NCBI RefSeq assembly: GCF_964340395.1
Contig: NC_135570.1
Location: 492,001 to 556,000 of the forward strand
Direction of reading: 5' to 3'
From: Glandiceps talaboti
Taxonomy: Eukaryota; Hemichordata; Enteropneusta; Spengelidae
DNA: 64,000 bases
Below the pieces are notes generated by a model. That model saw nothing but the letters and a program-made list of their open reading frames with translations. It searched no databases and had not been told where the DNA came from. Below, piece by piece: positions 26,746 to 38,730 of this stretch. Numbering within the stretch: position 1 is the stretch's first letter; each line of letters starts with the position of its first letter. Both the position numbers and the translations under genes were made by a program.

Positions 26746-27302
26746 ATTGCAATGAATGCCTATTTTATTGTGATATATATGTACCCCCACTGTGTATTCA
26801 GGGAACAACTGAATAGGGACAACTGTGTTGGTAAATTTGCACTATTCTATACAGGAGTACTTGGGACGTCAATACAGTGTTGTTCTCATTCCATTCCACA
26901 GGAAAGAATACATGAAGTGTTCACAACTATGTATGGGCTATTGTCATCTATTTTTCTCTTCTATTTTTTTTCCTTCTTTTTTTTTCTTTTATTTCAAATA
27001 CATCATGAATATCCATGAAGCTGTAGTGATCCGGTACTCTTGTCACTCTTTGGCCTGAATCTGCTGCTTGACTACGACTTATTTCATTGCCGCAATTCTT
27101 CTAGCATAGTATTTGCCTCTCGTCTATTTTGTACATGTGACGTAAGTGTAAACACTTCGCTACCCTTTCATAGAGCAACAGGCATGAATCATGTGAAAAG
27201 TCTGTCTAGATGTCAGCACACAATAGTAGAACTTGCTGACCTCCTGCTCACTACAGCTATATGTTATATTACTAGCACAATCAAATACTTCAGATGTGTT
27301 TA

Positions 27303-27394
27303 CAGACGACGTCTTTTTCCCCTAGTTGGTATAGTACTACAGACTTTTCAGACGACGTCTTTTCCCCCTAGTTGTACAGTACAGCAGACTTTTC
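27303..27394. repeat. 46-bp direct duplication containing GACGACGTC
   Basis: GACGACGTCTTTT-CCCCTAGTTG occurs at 27305 and 27351. Each copy carries the palindrome GACGTC. A 124-codon plus-strand open frame runs across at 27040-27414 but ends inside the duplicated sequence and looks fortuitous. Confidence 0.8.
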
Positions 27395-28121
27395 AACATT
27401 TCCCCCTTAGATGAGCAAAAAATTTAATAACTGAAACAGTTTGAGGTGAAAATTCTGATATTAATTACCCAAATATATGAACTTTGGTCATCACATACAC
27501 TGAATTTTATACGCATAGATGACGTTTGCCTGGGGCGTAAAGATCTTCTTTTGAATAATTCATATAAACTGACCTTCCAGCAAAGTGATTTAACAACTAC
27601 AGTATGTGATATCTGATTTTTCTTCTGAAAGTACAGAGTACCTTGATGTAAGAAACTGACATTCAGCTTACTGTTTTGCACATTTGGACAATATAACAAA
27701 CATTGCTGAAAGCAAGCAAACTATTCCGCTTACTTTGCCTTCAAGGTTTTAGAGACCTCGCTGTTAAACAGACCAGCATTCCATTTCACAAAAATTAGTT
27801 TCAAAAACAGACTGCTGTCAGATTTCAATTTTATATTATCTTATCTTCTTTTATTTTATTTTATTTTAGCTGGTGAATTATTACGCAATGCTCATGACTT
27901 GTCATTTTTTCTCTATTAAAGTTTTCAAAATGCAAATGTCAAAGTGATCAATCTCTATCAAAGTTCAACATAAAACTGTGATTACTAGCATTTTCATCAA
28001 TTAGTGTTACTTTGTTCAAAAAATCTCCAACCTTTTCTTAGTTATTAATCACTAACAAAATGTAGGGTCACAAACTTTTTATATAGAAATCAAAATGATA
28101 TAAAAATTTAGTCAGTTTAGA

Positions 28122-28172
28122 ATCCAATATGGCCGCCAATCCAATATGGCCACCAATCCAATATGGCCACCA
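28122..28172. repeat. 17-bp tandem, three copies of CCAATATGGCCRCCAAT
   Basis: CCAATATGG starts at 28124, 28141 and 28158. AATATGGCCRCC resembles a YY1-type site, though the match to AANATGGCGGC is imperfect. Confidence 0.85.
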
Positions 28173-28434
28173 TACTGAGTTTACTCTACACGTATCGGAA
28201 AATGAAAGATTAACAATTTCCTTGAAAACAAGACGATTAACCGCCAACATTTTTATTATTTCAAGAGGACCAGGAAAAAGCTGTCACAGGTCAAAGTTTG
28301 GAGAAAGTTTACACAAGTTTGATTTTCAGGGGAATTTTATTTGTCCTTTAGAAGGGAATATTCTATGCCAGACTCTGGTTCAAAGAACATCTGACACGTG
28401 TATTATTCCATTATTAGATGAAATGAAAATTTGA

Positions 28435-30770
28435 TTCTAGTTTCTTAATTATTAAATTCTTGAAAAAAGTCAACAGAAGCAGATGTAACACTGCAGTCTA
28501 AACTATCGATTGAATGCATATATGTGGTACATGTACATGTATAAAAGGTACATACAATCAATGTGGAGAATACCTAAAGTTTGCGAGGATTTAAAATCTT
28601 AACAAAACTATCTCAAGTTACCAAAGATGAAGTGTAAGAATCCTAGGTAGTAGGTGTCCTATATCAGAGTTTTAAGAAAAGTGTGTCGGTCAAAGTGTCG
28701 GTACAACACTTTATAATCTTAACCTACTATGCGTAGGTTGTATCTGGATCTGAGTTTAATACAGCTTAGTAACTGTATATGTAACCATACATGTATGTTT
28801 CTTGTGAGAACGCGAAGACTGCATCAGAATACTAGGTTACAAAGCCCTGAAGCTTAGAAAGCAAAGGTATATGTTGGTGTTAAACTGGTGAATTTATTTG
28901 CATGACCTATTACATGACATGGGTCAGTGCTATCCTACATCACTGCTTTATACATGTAACTGTGAGAATGTTGTCATCTTCTGACCAATGTCTGAACTTT
29001 ACAAAGTATATCAAGCTCACAGTCTGTAGATCTTGTGTTTCATCCTGACTTTTTATCAACTGAGATGAACAGAGTCGGACAAATCTTATAAAATCTACAC
29101 TCCTTATTTTATGCACTTCAGAAATAAAGATATAAACTTTTGCAGTATAGAAAACTCCAAACGAGATGAAAAGATTTGGAAAAATCTAGAATTTCCATAT
29201 TACATGTATATGCACCTCAGAAATAAAAGTTATAAACTTGTATGGTTTGTTCAATAAAACTCCAACTGATATGTATTCTATCTTCATTTGAAAATTACAG
29301 GGTCATTATGTTAAATTAAAAGTTTTATTTCTTTGAAAAGCATAGCATGGTGATAAACAACACCATTTCTGAACTCACAATTTCTTAAGACTAGAAAGTT
29401 TTCCTGTGGTAAAGTTTAGGTATCAAGCTCCTTTGGCAAAGTTTTGCAGTTATGGTCTAGAGGCAATAGAAGCTTGCATAAAACATCCCTTATCAGAAAT
29501 GTTCTCATATTAAATAGGGAAGGAAATCACTAAAATTATGTTTTCCTGTTAATAATTCCTTGATTTATATTAGACACCTTGAAAGAGACAGAAAAGAAGA
29601 ACTGTGGGAAAATTTATAGTTTCCTTTTAATAATTAAATGGATAAAATTGACAGTTTCCTATACATATATCATTTTATTATTCTTTTTCACAAGCCTCAA
29701 TATAGGAAGGACAAAATTAGTAATATTACTATTTCTTTTGTAATTTATCAAGTTTGAAAACATCCGTTTCTACAAAAAATTATTGGACTGATAAAATTGC
29801 ATGTGAAGCTAAATTTTGATCAAAATTTGCAACATTGTTAGCTTATAATAGGTTATATTCAAATTGCACAGTTATCGATACCATGATATATGTACTCTCA
29901 TATTCCAGTATACAATCTGGCCAACATGGAATACATGTAACAAGACAAGAATCGACCTATGACCTTTGACCCCGCTGCTATACTTATACACCCAGGAGTC
30001 ATTTTTAATATACCTGTCTACAAATTAATAAAACCTCTAAAAATGTAATATTGTTGTAACTTTTGACAGTAATTTTAGTTTTTTATAGTAAATTAGTTCA
30101 AGAGTTATTTTACAACTACATTTGGAAAGCTGATAATGTGACATTCATTGGAAAATTAAAAGATTTGTGAAAATTGTATTGTGATGTGTTATGACATCAT
30201 CAGCTAGTACAAAAACACTGTCCATCTCTGAAATATCAGGATAAAAAAAATGAAGTATTGAATTCTATAAAAAATGAAAATCAAAATTTGGCATGATGTG
30301 AAAACATTTCAATGAATAGTAAAGAAATAAAAAAAATGGACACGATATGAAAACACCTGTACAGATGGTAGAAGATGAAAACAGCATTGCAATACTAGAC
30401 GTTTGAACAGACAATAGAAGATGAAATCACAACGGAAGACTGTCTGCCAGCAAACATCTCTAACAAATAGACTTCACAGACATGCAATTACTATCTTTTT
30501 TTTGTATGCTGACAGATTGAAACTTGTGATGTGTGTCCGGAAGCCGGGAAAACTCTGTATGTGCTGGCAGGAAGAATGGACTGTATACACAGATAAAACA
30601 GGAAAATAAATTGTACATTGAGATAACCAGAAAATTAATAATCTGCCAAAAAAATATTTCCATGTTCTAATTGTGGGATGTTGTTGGCTCTTTTACAAGC
30701 ATACTCTAGTATATTGATTATATTATTGGAAGGGTGTCATAAGTACACTTTAAGGTAGGAGGGTGTTATA
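28435..30770. other. AT-rich non-coding sequence, no clear feature
   Basis: A loose two-copy similarity (TGCAC-TCAGAAATAAA followed by TATAAACTT) is seen near 29113 and 29211. No exon-like segment was recognised. Confidence 0.45.
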
Positions 30771-30782
30771 ACAATACTTTGT

Positions 30783-30804
30783 GGGGTGGGAGAGGGAGGG
30801 GGGG
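30783..30804 (+). other. G-quadruplex motif
   Basis: GGGG-T-GGG-AGA-GGG-A-GGGGGGG satisfies the G3+N1-7 fourfold pattern, inside a G-rich stretch at 30758-30806. Confidence 0.7.
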
Positions 30805-31555
30805 TGTTGTCACAACACGTGGGTGAATATGATATACATGTAAATGCCTCTGAAATGTATCCCTGTGACTGTTATATCATTGGAAAGTTGTACATTTCAC
30901 AAATGATTTAATCTTTTTAGTATTAAAAGTATGTCAATTGAATTCCAATGTTTTTTTTAACCATGCAGTTATCCCCATCCCCTTCCCCTCCCCTCAAAGG
31001 AAAAAGGAATTGTAATTCTAATAAGATGTACCAGAAACAGTACAATAATAAGTCAACATATCATTATATTCCCCTCTCTCTGTCAACTGATTAATTCCTT
31101 CTACAAATATGATTAATTTACAGAAAAATTTTGAGAAAATGTTCCATAACTGCTTTATAGGTAGATTCTCCTTCAAAGGTATGGTTATGTACACTCTGTC
31201 AATTTTAAGTCTCTTCATTTTGCTAATGAAGGCCATGCACCTAACCAGGTTTACCATGAAAGTACAGACATGCACACCCAGACAGAATATATATACACCA
31301 AATAACTGACAATAAACTTTTCAACATGGACCTACAAGGCTGTCTAATGTAATTAGTCATCCTAATTCAACCTTGGTGTAATGCTATGTTCAATTGTTAA
31401 TTCATTACTCCAATAATTATGTATCATCGGTAGGTAATGAAGTATTCTTTCACGCAAAAACTTAGTGAACATTAATGGCCATATTTCTGTATTTGTTATT
31501 GCAGTAGATGTATGTTAACCTCACACAAACCAAGCTGTACCAAACTCCATATACA

Positions 31556-32285
31556 AGACATACCCTGGTCATTCAATGTCAAAACAGATCTACATGAATG
31601 CCATGAGTTATACCCTGGTCATTCAATGATTTATATACATGAATGCCATGAGTTATACCCTGTTCATTCAATGATTTATCTACATGAATGCCATGACTTA
31701 TACCCTGGTCATTCAGTGTCACAACAGATCTACATGAATGCCATGAGTTATACCCTGGTCATTCAATGATTTATCTACATGAATGCCATGACTTATACCC
31801 TGGTCATTCAATGATTTATCTACACGAATGCCATGACTTATACCCTGGTCATTCAATGATTTATCTACACGAATGCCATGATATACCCTGGTCATTCAAT
31901 GTCACAACAGATCTAACTACATGAATGTCATGACTTATACCCTGGTCATTCAATGATTTATCTACATGAATGCCATGACTTATACCCTGGTCATTCAATG
32001 ATTTATCTACATGAATGCCATGACTTATACCCTGGTCATTCAATGATTTATCTACATGAATGCCATGACTTATACCCTGGTCATTCAATGATTTATCTAT
32101 ATGAATGCCATGATTTATCTACATGAATGCCATGACTTATACCCTGGTCATTCAATGTCACAACAGATCTAACTACATGAATGTCATGACTTATACCCTG
32201 GTCATTCAATGATTTATCTACATGAATGCCATGACTTATACTCTGGTCATTCAATGTCACAACAACATGTGTCCATACATGAATG
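31556..32285. repeat. 45-bp minisatellite, 15-16 copies
   Basis: The unit is TACATGAATGCCATGACTTA followed by TACCCTGGTCATTCAATGAT and TTATC. Some copies end in GTCACAACAGATCTA-CTACA instead, at 31590, 31718, 31900 and 32158, which shows a secondary composite unit. One unit near 32095-32115 is collapsed. Because 45 is a multiple of three, long frames stay open on both strands; the minus-strand one gives a 15-residue LNDQGISHGIHVDKS repeat. No flanking coding sequence supports a protein. Confidence 0.95.
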
Positions 32286-32499
32286 TCAATAATTCTACAC
32301 TGCTTGAAATACATGTTGGACCTACTAGGAGTCAACATTTTCAGAGTTGCCATTTTCCCCATTGTTTTCTTAATTCATGCTTGCGCTGATATATTATTCA
32401 CCACGATTACTCTTTATTCTGCTAGAAAGTATTACTTCTGAAACTTTATTGGAATCTAGTTTTTGAAGCAACTACATAGCTTCAAGGAGGTCACATGAC

Positions 32500-34380
32500 C
32501 AAACAGCATAACATCATTATGAGTGATTCTGATGAAAGCTATGTACAGTCACTTCAAACACTAGATTACAATAAGGTAACTCTATTACTACTACCAGTAC
32601 TATATAAACTGGAGTCAAGTGTTAATTTCTATTTTACTATTCTGAAACTTTGTTACATCCAAAGTTTGGTAATTCTAATACTTATAGTTATACAGTAACT
32701 GTATTTATTGATCATATGGTCTATGTGACATGACAGGTAACTACAATTTATCGTTTGGAATCTTTCCAAGACATCTCTAAATAAACATATCACATCAATT
32801 GACATTTTATCCAATAAATGGAAAGATAACTGTGTATAACCTATTTGACATGAATTTCTAGAAATGGAGACGAAAACTCTACAACTGTGTCATGGTACTG
32901 ACAGACCAGGTGTTGAATATCAAATACAGATGACTTCATATTTCTATGAAAATATTTCAAATATGTCATATAATGATCACTTTAATGACAAAATTTTGAT
33001 ATCGACTCCCAGATATGGATAACATTTCTGAATTCCCTTAAAAAATTTAGAGAAAACTGTTTACTTTTGTTCAACCAATTTTGGCAGAATATTGCTGTGG
33101 AAGAAAGATTACACATAGGTATTGCACGAATTCCTCAGGCGACTTTGTTGTACCAATAATGTCAGCTACCAAGTACTTACATGTGTAAAAACATTTACAT
33201 TTGTCTTACTTTCATTTCATAGATTTAAACTGTGATGAAATAAACACATTGGAAGCAATGCTAGAATTAGTTGTAATATTTAGAGAAATAAGAAACTTGG
33301 ACAGTTTATTTTTCAGGAATCGACTGACTGACTTTTACCATTCCAGAAATCCCTAGTCATATGCACCACAGAACAGTGACAAGAAAACCTGACAGCAATG
33401 GACTGTTTACTCTTGGATTGATTACCGACTTTCAAATTAGTTTCCACTGTATGTGATGTTTACAACAATCTGAACTATTTGACTTGGAAAGACTGCTACT
33501 CCTAGCATATCTGTAACAAAAATATCAACTGAATGAGGAATTTAACCCTTCCCTTCAAGTTCTGATGATGCCTCTCTTAAACTTTCACATTTTAAATGTC
33601 TGCCATTTTGACAGAAAAACAATCGTACCCTTGTACTTTTTGACAATACCTGCAGTGGTCAATTAACAACAACTTGTATGCATAAATAAACAACTTTTCT
33701 TCTTCAGGACTACAAGTCACTTTAATGTACAATATCAGACGTCAAAGGTTGCAGAAAAGTGCAATAAATTTTGTTGTTAATGAACAACCGGAAAACGAAT
33801 TGTCATTATAGTTGCCAAGGGAATCATGAATAGAGATCTAACAATTGGGTCAGAGAAAATGTCCATGACAAATGAATTTACAGCTCTCAAAGCACCTCTT
33901 TGGCAGATGGTCACTCTATGGACATTGCAGTGTACATTAATTCCAACAAAATGTTTCAGTTCAGGTGAAAATTGTAACCAAATTTATTTACTGAAGAGCA
34001 CATCTTTAACCCTTATTTTCAGTTTTGGGATAAAATTATCCTTTTTTTACACAAATCACAAAATTTGGTAAAATTGTAAGGTTCAAAGGTTACCACTAAT
34101 GAAACCTTATACAATGTTTAGGTACAACATAAATTCTTTCCATAAAAGGTTCATCTCTATTGTAAATACCTAGGCATGCATACTTCCGGAGTTTTTCCTT
34201 GCATATCTTTCTAGTCATGACTAGTTTTGGTGATTTCTGCTGCAACTCCAAGTAAAAATATGTGGCCAATGCAATGGTAGCTATAATAACAATGAAATAG
34301 ATTGCCAATATTTATCACTGTGCAGTTTATAGGTCTTTCTGAAAAGTAGTATTTTATTCTAGTATTTAATCTCACTGTCA
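32500..34380. other. AT-rich non-coding sequence, no feature recognised
   Basis: Open frames of up to 81 codons on both strands lack domains and splice context. Confidence 0.5.
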
Positions 34381-34387
34381 ACATCAA

Positions 34388-34454
34388 AGTCATTGTCATC
34401 ATCATCATCATCATCACATCAGTCAGTCAGTCGATCAATCAGTTAGTCGGTCAG

Positions 34455-34485
<31 letters not shown>

Positions 34486-34590
34486 GCCAGACAGTCACTT
34501 AGTTAGTCAGTCAGTCTATCAACCAACCAACCAACCAACCAACCAACCAATCAGTCTGCAGTTAGTCAATCAATCAATCAAGCAATCATT
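34388..34590. repeat. Compound ATC / TCAG / TCAA / CCAA microsatellite
   Basis: (ATC)n at 34397-34416 is followed by TCAG and TCAA repeats, a (CCAA)n run at 34520-34549, and TCAA again to 34580. The tetranucleotides differ by single base steps, as expected of slippage plus point mutation. Confidence 0.95.
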
Positions 34591-35705
34591 ATTATCAGCT
34601 CATTTCCACCCTCTTTATTTGTCACATATCTGATAAGCAAACAACAGTAGCTGTAGGGAATTATTTTTCTGTTCATTAGTACTCCTAACGAAGGATTAAT
34701 TGTCTTCTAAATAAACTTCTATGTATACTTGAAAGGAGTGGTGGTGGTAGTAACGTTGCCATCGTTGCTCTCACCATCTCCCAATCAAACACCAAGCTTA
34801 CTGAATCAGCTTGTAACTCTGCTTGCCACCACTTGTCCTTGTCTTTCAAAGTTATTGACATTTCAGGTACCACCTACTACAGAAACTCTAAACAGTACAA
34901 GTGACTACTTCCATAATAAGCACCATAGCAACAAGTATATCACCATGATTACCATAACTGAAAACTTGGGAAAAAAACTGTTTAATACAAAACCATAACA
35001 TTGAATATAAGGTCATGATTAATAGAACAAGAAGTTATTAGTTTGAGTGTTTTACTTTGGGAATGTCTTTGTAGGGTACTAAGGTTCTCTAACAAGAATT
35101 GGCATGGGTCAAGACTGCACTCACAACCTCCTTATCAGCATAATTGGCCTTATTTAATTGCAGAAACATGTAGTGAAATTCTTGTTACTGGTAGCAGACA
35201 AGACAAACATCCAACCAGTAATTGATATGTCAGTCTGGTGTTAGGTTAAGAATTGTGAATTGTATGCATGCAATTTTAATGCATTGGGGTTAAAAGATAC
35301 AAACTACCAAGTGCACATCAACAAACCTGCTGTCAAAATTGTGAGTAAAAAATTACTCCTGCCGAGTTTTTCATTTATTAGTTACTGAATTATCAACAAA
35401 ACATGAGTGCATACTTTTTCATTTTGCTGCCCTATCCAATGCCCCATGTACAGGTCAAGGTAGTCGGAGTACTTAGAAAGCTATACATGTACATGTACAG
35501 ACACAGTTTTGTTGAGACCCATCAACTTTTCGTTTCTCTCTCCTTTTTACTTTTCTTTTTATTCAATTTGATATTTCATAATCTTTTTTTTTTCATTAAA
35601 CTGAAATTAAAGTATCAATAATAAAAAAATATACAATGCAACTTTTATCAACAAACTGTGTTGTTTTTGACAAGCTTTAATTCTCAGTATAATCATTAAA
35701 TATCA

Positions 35706-35755
35706 TAATTAAAGATAATTAAAGATAATTAAAGATAATCAAAGATAATTGTCCA
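35706..35755. repeat. 10-bp tandem ATAATTAAAG, about five copies
   Basis: ATAATTAAAG/ATAATCAAAG repeats in direct tandem within a very AT-rich stretch. Confidence 0.9.
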
Positions 35756-36079
35756 TAATTTATCATAAATACATGTATATACATTCATTGGATAAGTATA
35801 CATGTACAATGTATTTGAAAGATAAGGTTGTTTTTTTATGTGGGTGAAATTGATAAAAGCTGGGTTTTCTTGTAAGTCACTTAATAGTAAGGAAATAAGG
35901 AAACACCAAATTTTGTTGAATTACAAGAAACTGTCGTGTGTCAGTAGCGTGTCAAATTGATTTGGAGGGCACACTGGTAATAATTTATAATATATACTTT
36001 ATAATGACAGTCGGCGTATGGACTAGAAATGTGTTAAATATTACACTATAGAAAATTGAACCAATTCCAGTTAACTACC

Positions 36080-36254
36080 TGATGCCACGTACATGTTTGA
36101 GTCAAAAAGTGTGAAGACACCTTGCTGAGAAATATTGTTGGCATACTTCAATCCCCAATCTGTTGAACCGGTACCTAGGGTATAATGGTAACCATGTCGT
36201 GTGGTATTGATGACATTTCTTGTAGATGTGGTCCCCCTTTCTGCTACTACCTGC
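36080..36254 (-). other. Exon-like open segment, identity unknown
   Basis: On the minus strand about 58 codons stay open with a coding-like residue mix (VVAERGTTSTRNVINTTRHG, then YHYTLGTGSTDWGLKYANN, then ISQQGVFTLFDSNMYVASG). It is preceded by AATGCAG| and followed by CATCAG|GTAGTT. Neither splice site is strong: there is no clear pyrimidine tract and the donor is weak. Base composition is more balanced than the neighbours. It could be a small exon of an unrecognised gene, an exonised fragment or chance. No protein family was recognised. Confidence 0.22.
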
Positions 36255-37764
36255 ATTAATCTTTGACATGAGTATTATGTACAAGCTAGTATTGAATTAC
36301 TAAAATGCGATGACAGAATTGAATTACATAAACCACACTCACAATAATATACCTTTTCAATATTTTTTTTCAACATTTTTCTTTCAATATTTTTTTCTTC
36401 ATATTTGGTATGACTATCTATTTCTGCCTACCTCCTTTCTATGCCAAAGTCAATTAATTAATTCATCGCCAAATGAACAAGTTTGACAAATAATCTACAT
36501 ATGTACCAATATTCCTGGGTTTGTTTCTGAAATTTGAATAGTGAAAACAAACAATGATGATTGGTAAATGGACTAGCTGCCCAAAAAATTTTTGACTATT
36601 TTATTCAATTTTTTGTAAACTTTGAGAAGATTTTGTTAATTTGTAAATTTTCTGTAAATTTTTAAGTGAAAACAGTCCTGGTTGAAAACTGAAATTCACA
36701 GACTATAATCTTATTCTGGGGATTCAGTTTGAATGCAAAATTCCGTAAATTCACCACAAAGAGCGTCAATAGAAAATCCAAAATAGATTGTACTTATTCC
36801 TAAGAAACTCTGTGATATCAGAATAACAACAGAATAATATCCATTCCTTATATAGTACAGTCATGTCAATTTTAACAATTTCATTACAAAATTGAAATTA
36901 GTTCTGAAATATTTTTGTTTAGTTTGTTACGATGTAAAACTACCGCATACTCTAGTATACATTATCTACTTTCTACTATATATACATTTCTAAATACTTA
37001 ATACTAAATTTCTTATATATTTGATAATATGAACATCTCTTCTCCGAACTCCTTTGTAATCTGAACATTAGTCATGTATCTAAAACTTTGGTCATCAGAT
37101 ATTATAATATTATTGTATATATATATTGATAGCCATTATCTATAAATTGATTGTTTTGACCTCAGTTTCTTTCCAACTATGTATAATAATTTTTTCAGAT
37201 GTTCACTGAATAACTAGCTTAAGTTATCTGAACATTAAGTACTAACTGAACTATTTGGTAATCTGGACAATAATTGTTTGATCTAACAAGTCATAGAGAA
37301 TAAAAGTGAAGGTAGTACAATTGGTCTCAACATACACACGCATGCACACACGCATCGAGATTACCACACACACAAACATATCTAGAGATTATATGTGGCT
37401 TTGAATCTTAAGATCTCGCCACCATGAAGAGATTCAAAGCTATGGACAGCCTCTAGACAAGACCCAAACACATACATACATACATACATATACACCTCTC
37501 TCCCTTTAAATTGGCTTCAGGATCCAGAAAACCTATCAGCTTGCAGGAAGCAGTCCAGATTACCAATCAATTTTTTCAGTAGCATTAAGGCAGCTATATT
37601 GTGACTGATTCCTCAGGGCAAAACACAAAATATTCCGAGGAAAAGCTGTGATTCCCTAAGTCCCCAATGAGATATGAATCATAGCTGAGTTTCCTACTTA
37701 ATGCTATTGTAATTAGGTACGACTGTAAACTTGTGACTGCAAGTCCTATGTTTTGGCTACCTGA

Positions 37765-37860
37765 CTTTAGCGCTGTGCAGCGTGGTGTGTAATACGTGGT
37801 GACAGTAACGACGACTCGTTTGTGATGAACACCAAGCGCCGTGCTTTCATGTAATCAAGC
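37765..37860. other. CpG-rich islet in AT-rich DNA
   Basis: This stretch has several CpG dinucleotides (TAACGACGACTCG, CAAGCGCCGTG) in DNA that is otherwise CpG-poor. On the plus strand, TGACTTTAG|CGC opens a 27-codon frame to a stop at 37853-37855; on the minus strand a 27-codon frame is also open. It may be a conserved regulatory element or a tiny exon. Confidence 0.3.
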
Positions 37861-38598
37861 AACACTACTAGGCAGTAAGCATAACATTATACAGCAAAAA
37901 CAGCCGCAAGTGTTTTATGGACTTTGATTTCCTTTGGGTGATTGTTTCAATTTTGTGTCTTTCTCTTGTTACCGATATAAGTATCATTTACAAAAGTTCC
38001 AAATCAATCAATTTTATGAGAAGTTGAAATATTCCCTTCTTATGAGTAGCTGAAATCTTCCCATCTAACACTATAAAGGTATGATTCATACAAAGACAAT
38101 GTAAGTCCCTTCAAGTCATGTTCAGCTGCAATTCTTGGCATGAATTTCTTTTTTACCTACGACTTATGACTGTACATGTACGTCACTGACACATCTATTA
38201 TTCTGACATCTTGTTCTTCACACTGAGAAACGTATAGTACAGTATTCACTGATAGGGGATACCGTAGTCTTATAAAAAATTTCACAAATTCTCAGCCACC
38301 TTCATCTTTAGCCTGCAATCCTGTGGTGTTGGGATTTTGCACTTGCTTTTCATGACCATGTCCGGCATTTTGCTAACAACCTATACCTAAGCTATACAGT
38401 CCAAAAATAGGCACATCCCGTGCACTTATAGGGTTTTTAATTCTTGGCGCTGTGAAATGACATCAATAGCATCACCACATGAGAAGAACCAACTTGCGAT
38501 GTTGAGGAATACAATGTAAACATGATTACCATATTCAACATTGTTGCAGGAAATCATAATCTATTTTTAGGTTTAATACAACCGTTATAGCGAAATTC

Positions 38599-38730
38599 CA
38601 GGCGTGGTAGGGGAAAAGTGAGAGCAGAATGTCAGGCGTGGTAGGTGAAAGTGAGAGCAGAATGTCAGGTGTGGTAGGGGGAAAGTAAGAGCAGAATGCC
38701 AGGCATGGTAGGGAAAAGTGAGCACAAAAT
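38599..38730. repeat. 34-bp minisatellite, four copies
   Basis: CAGGCGTGGTAGG-type starts occur at 38599, 38633, 38666 and 38700, followed by GAAAAGTGAGAGCAGAATG. Confidence 0.9.

Noticed and set aside
27040-27414. 124-codon plus-strand frame
   Set aside because: It runs into a 46-bp duplication and has no family resemblance.
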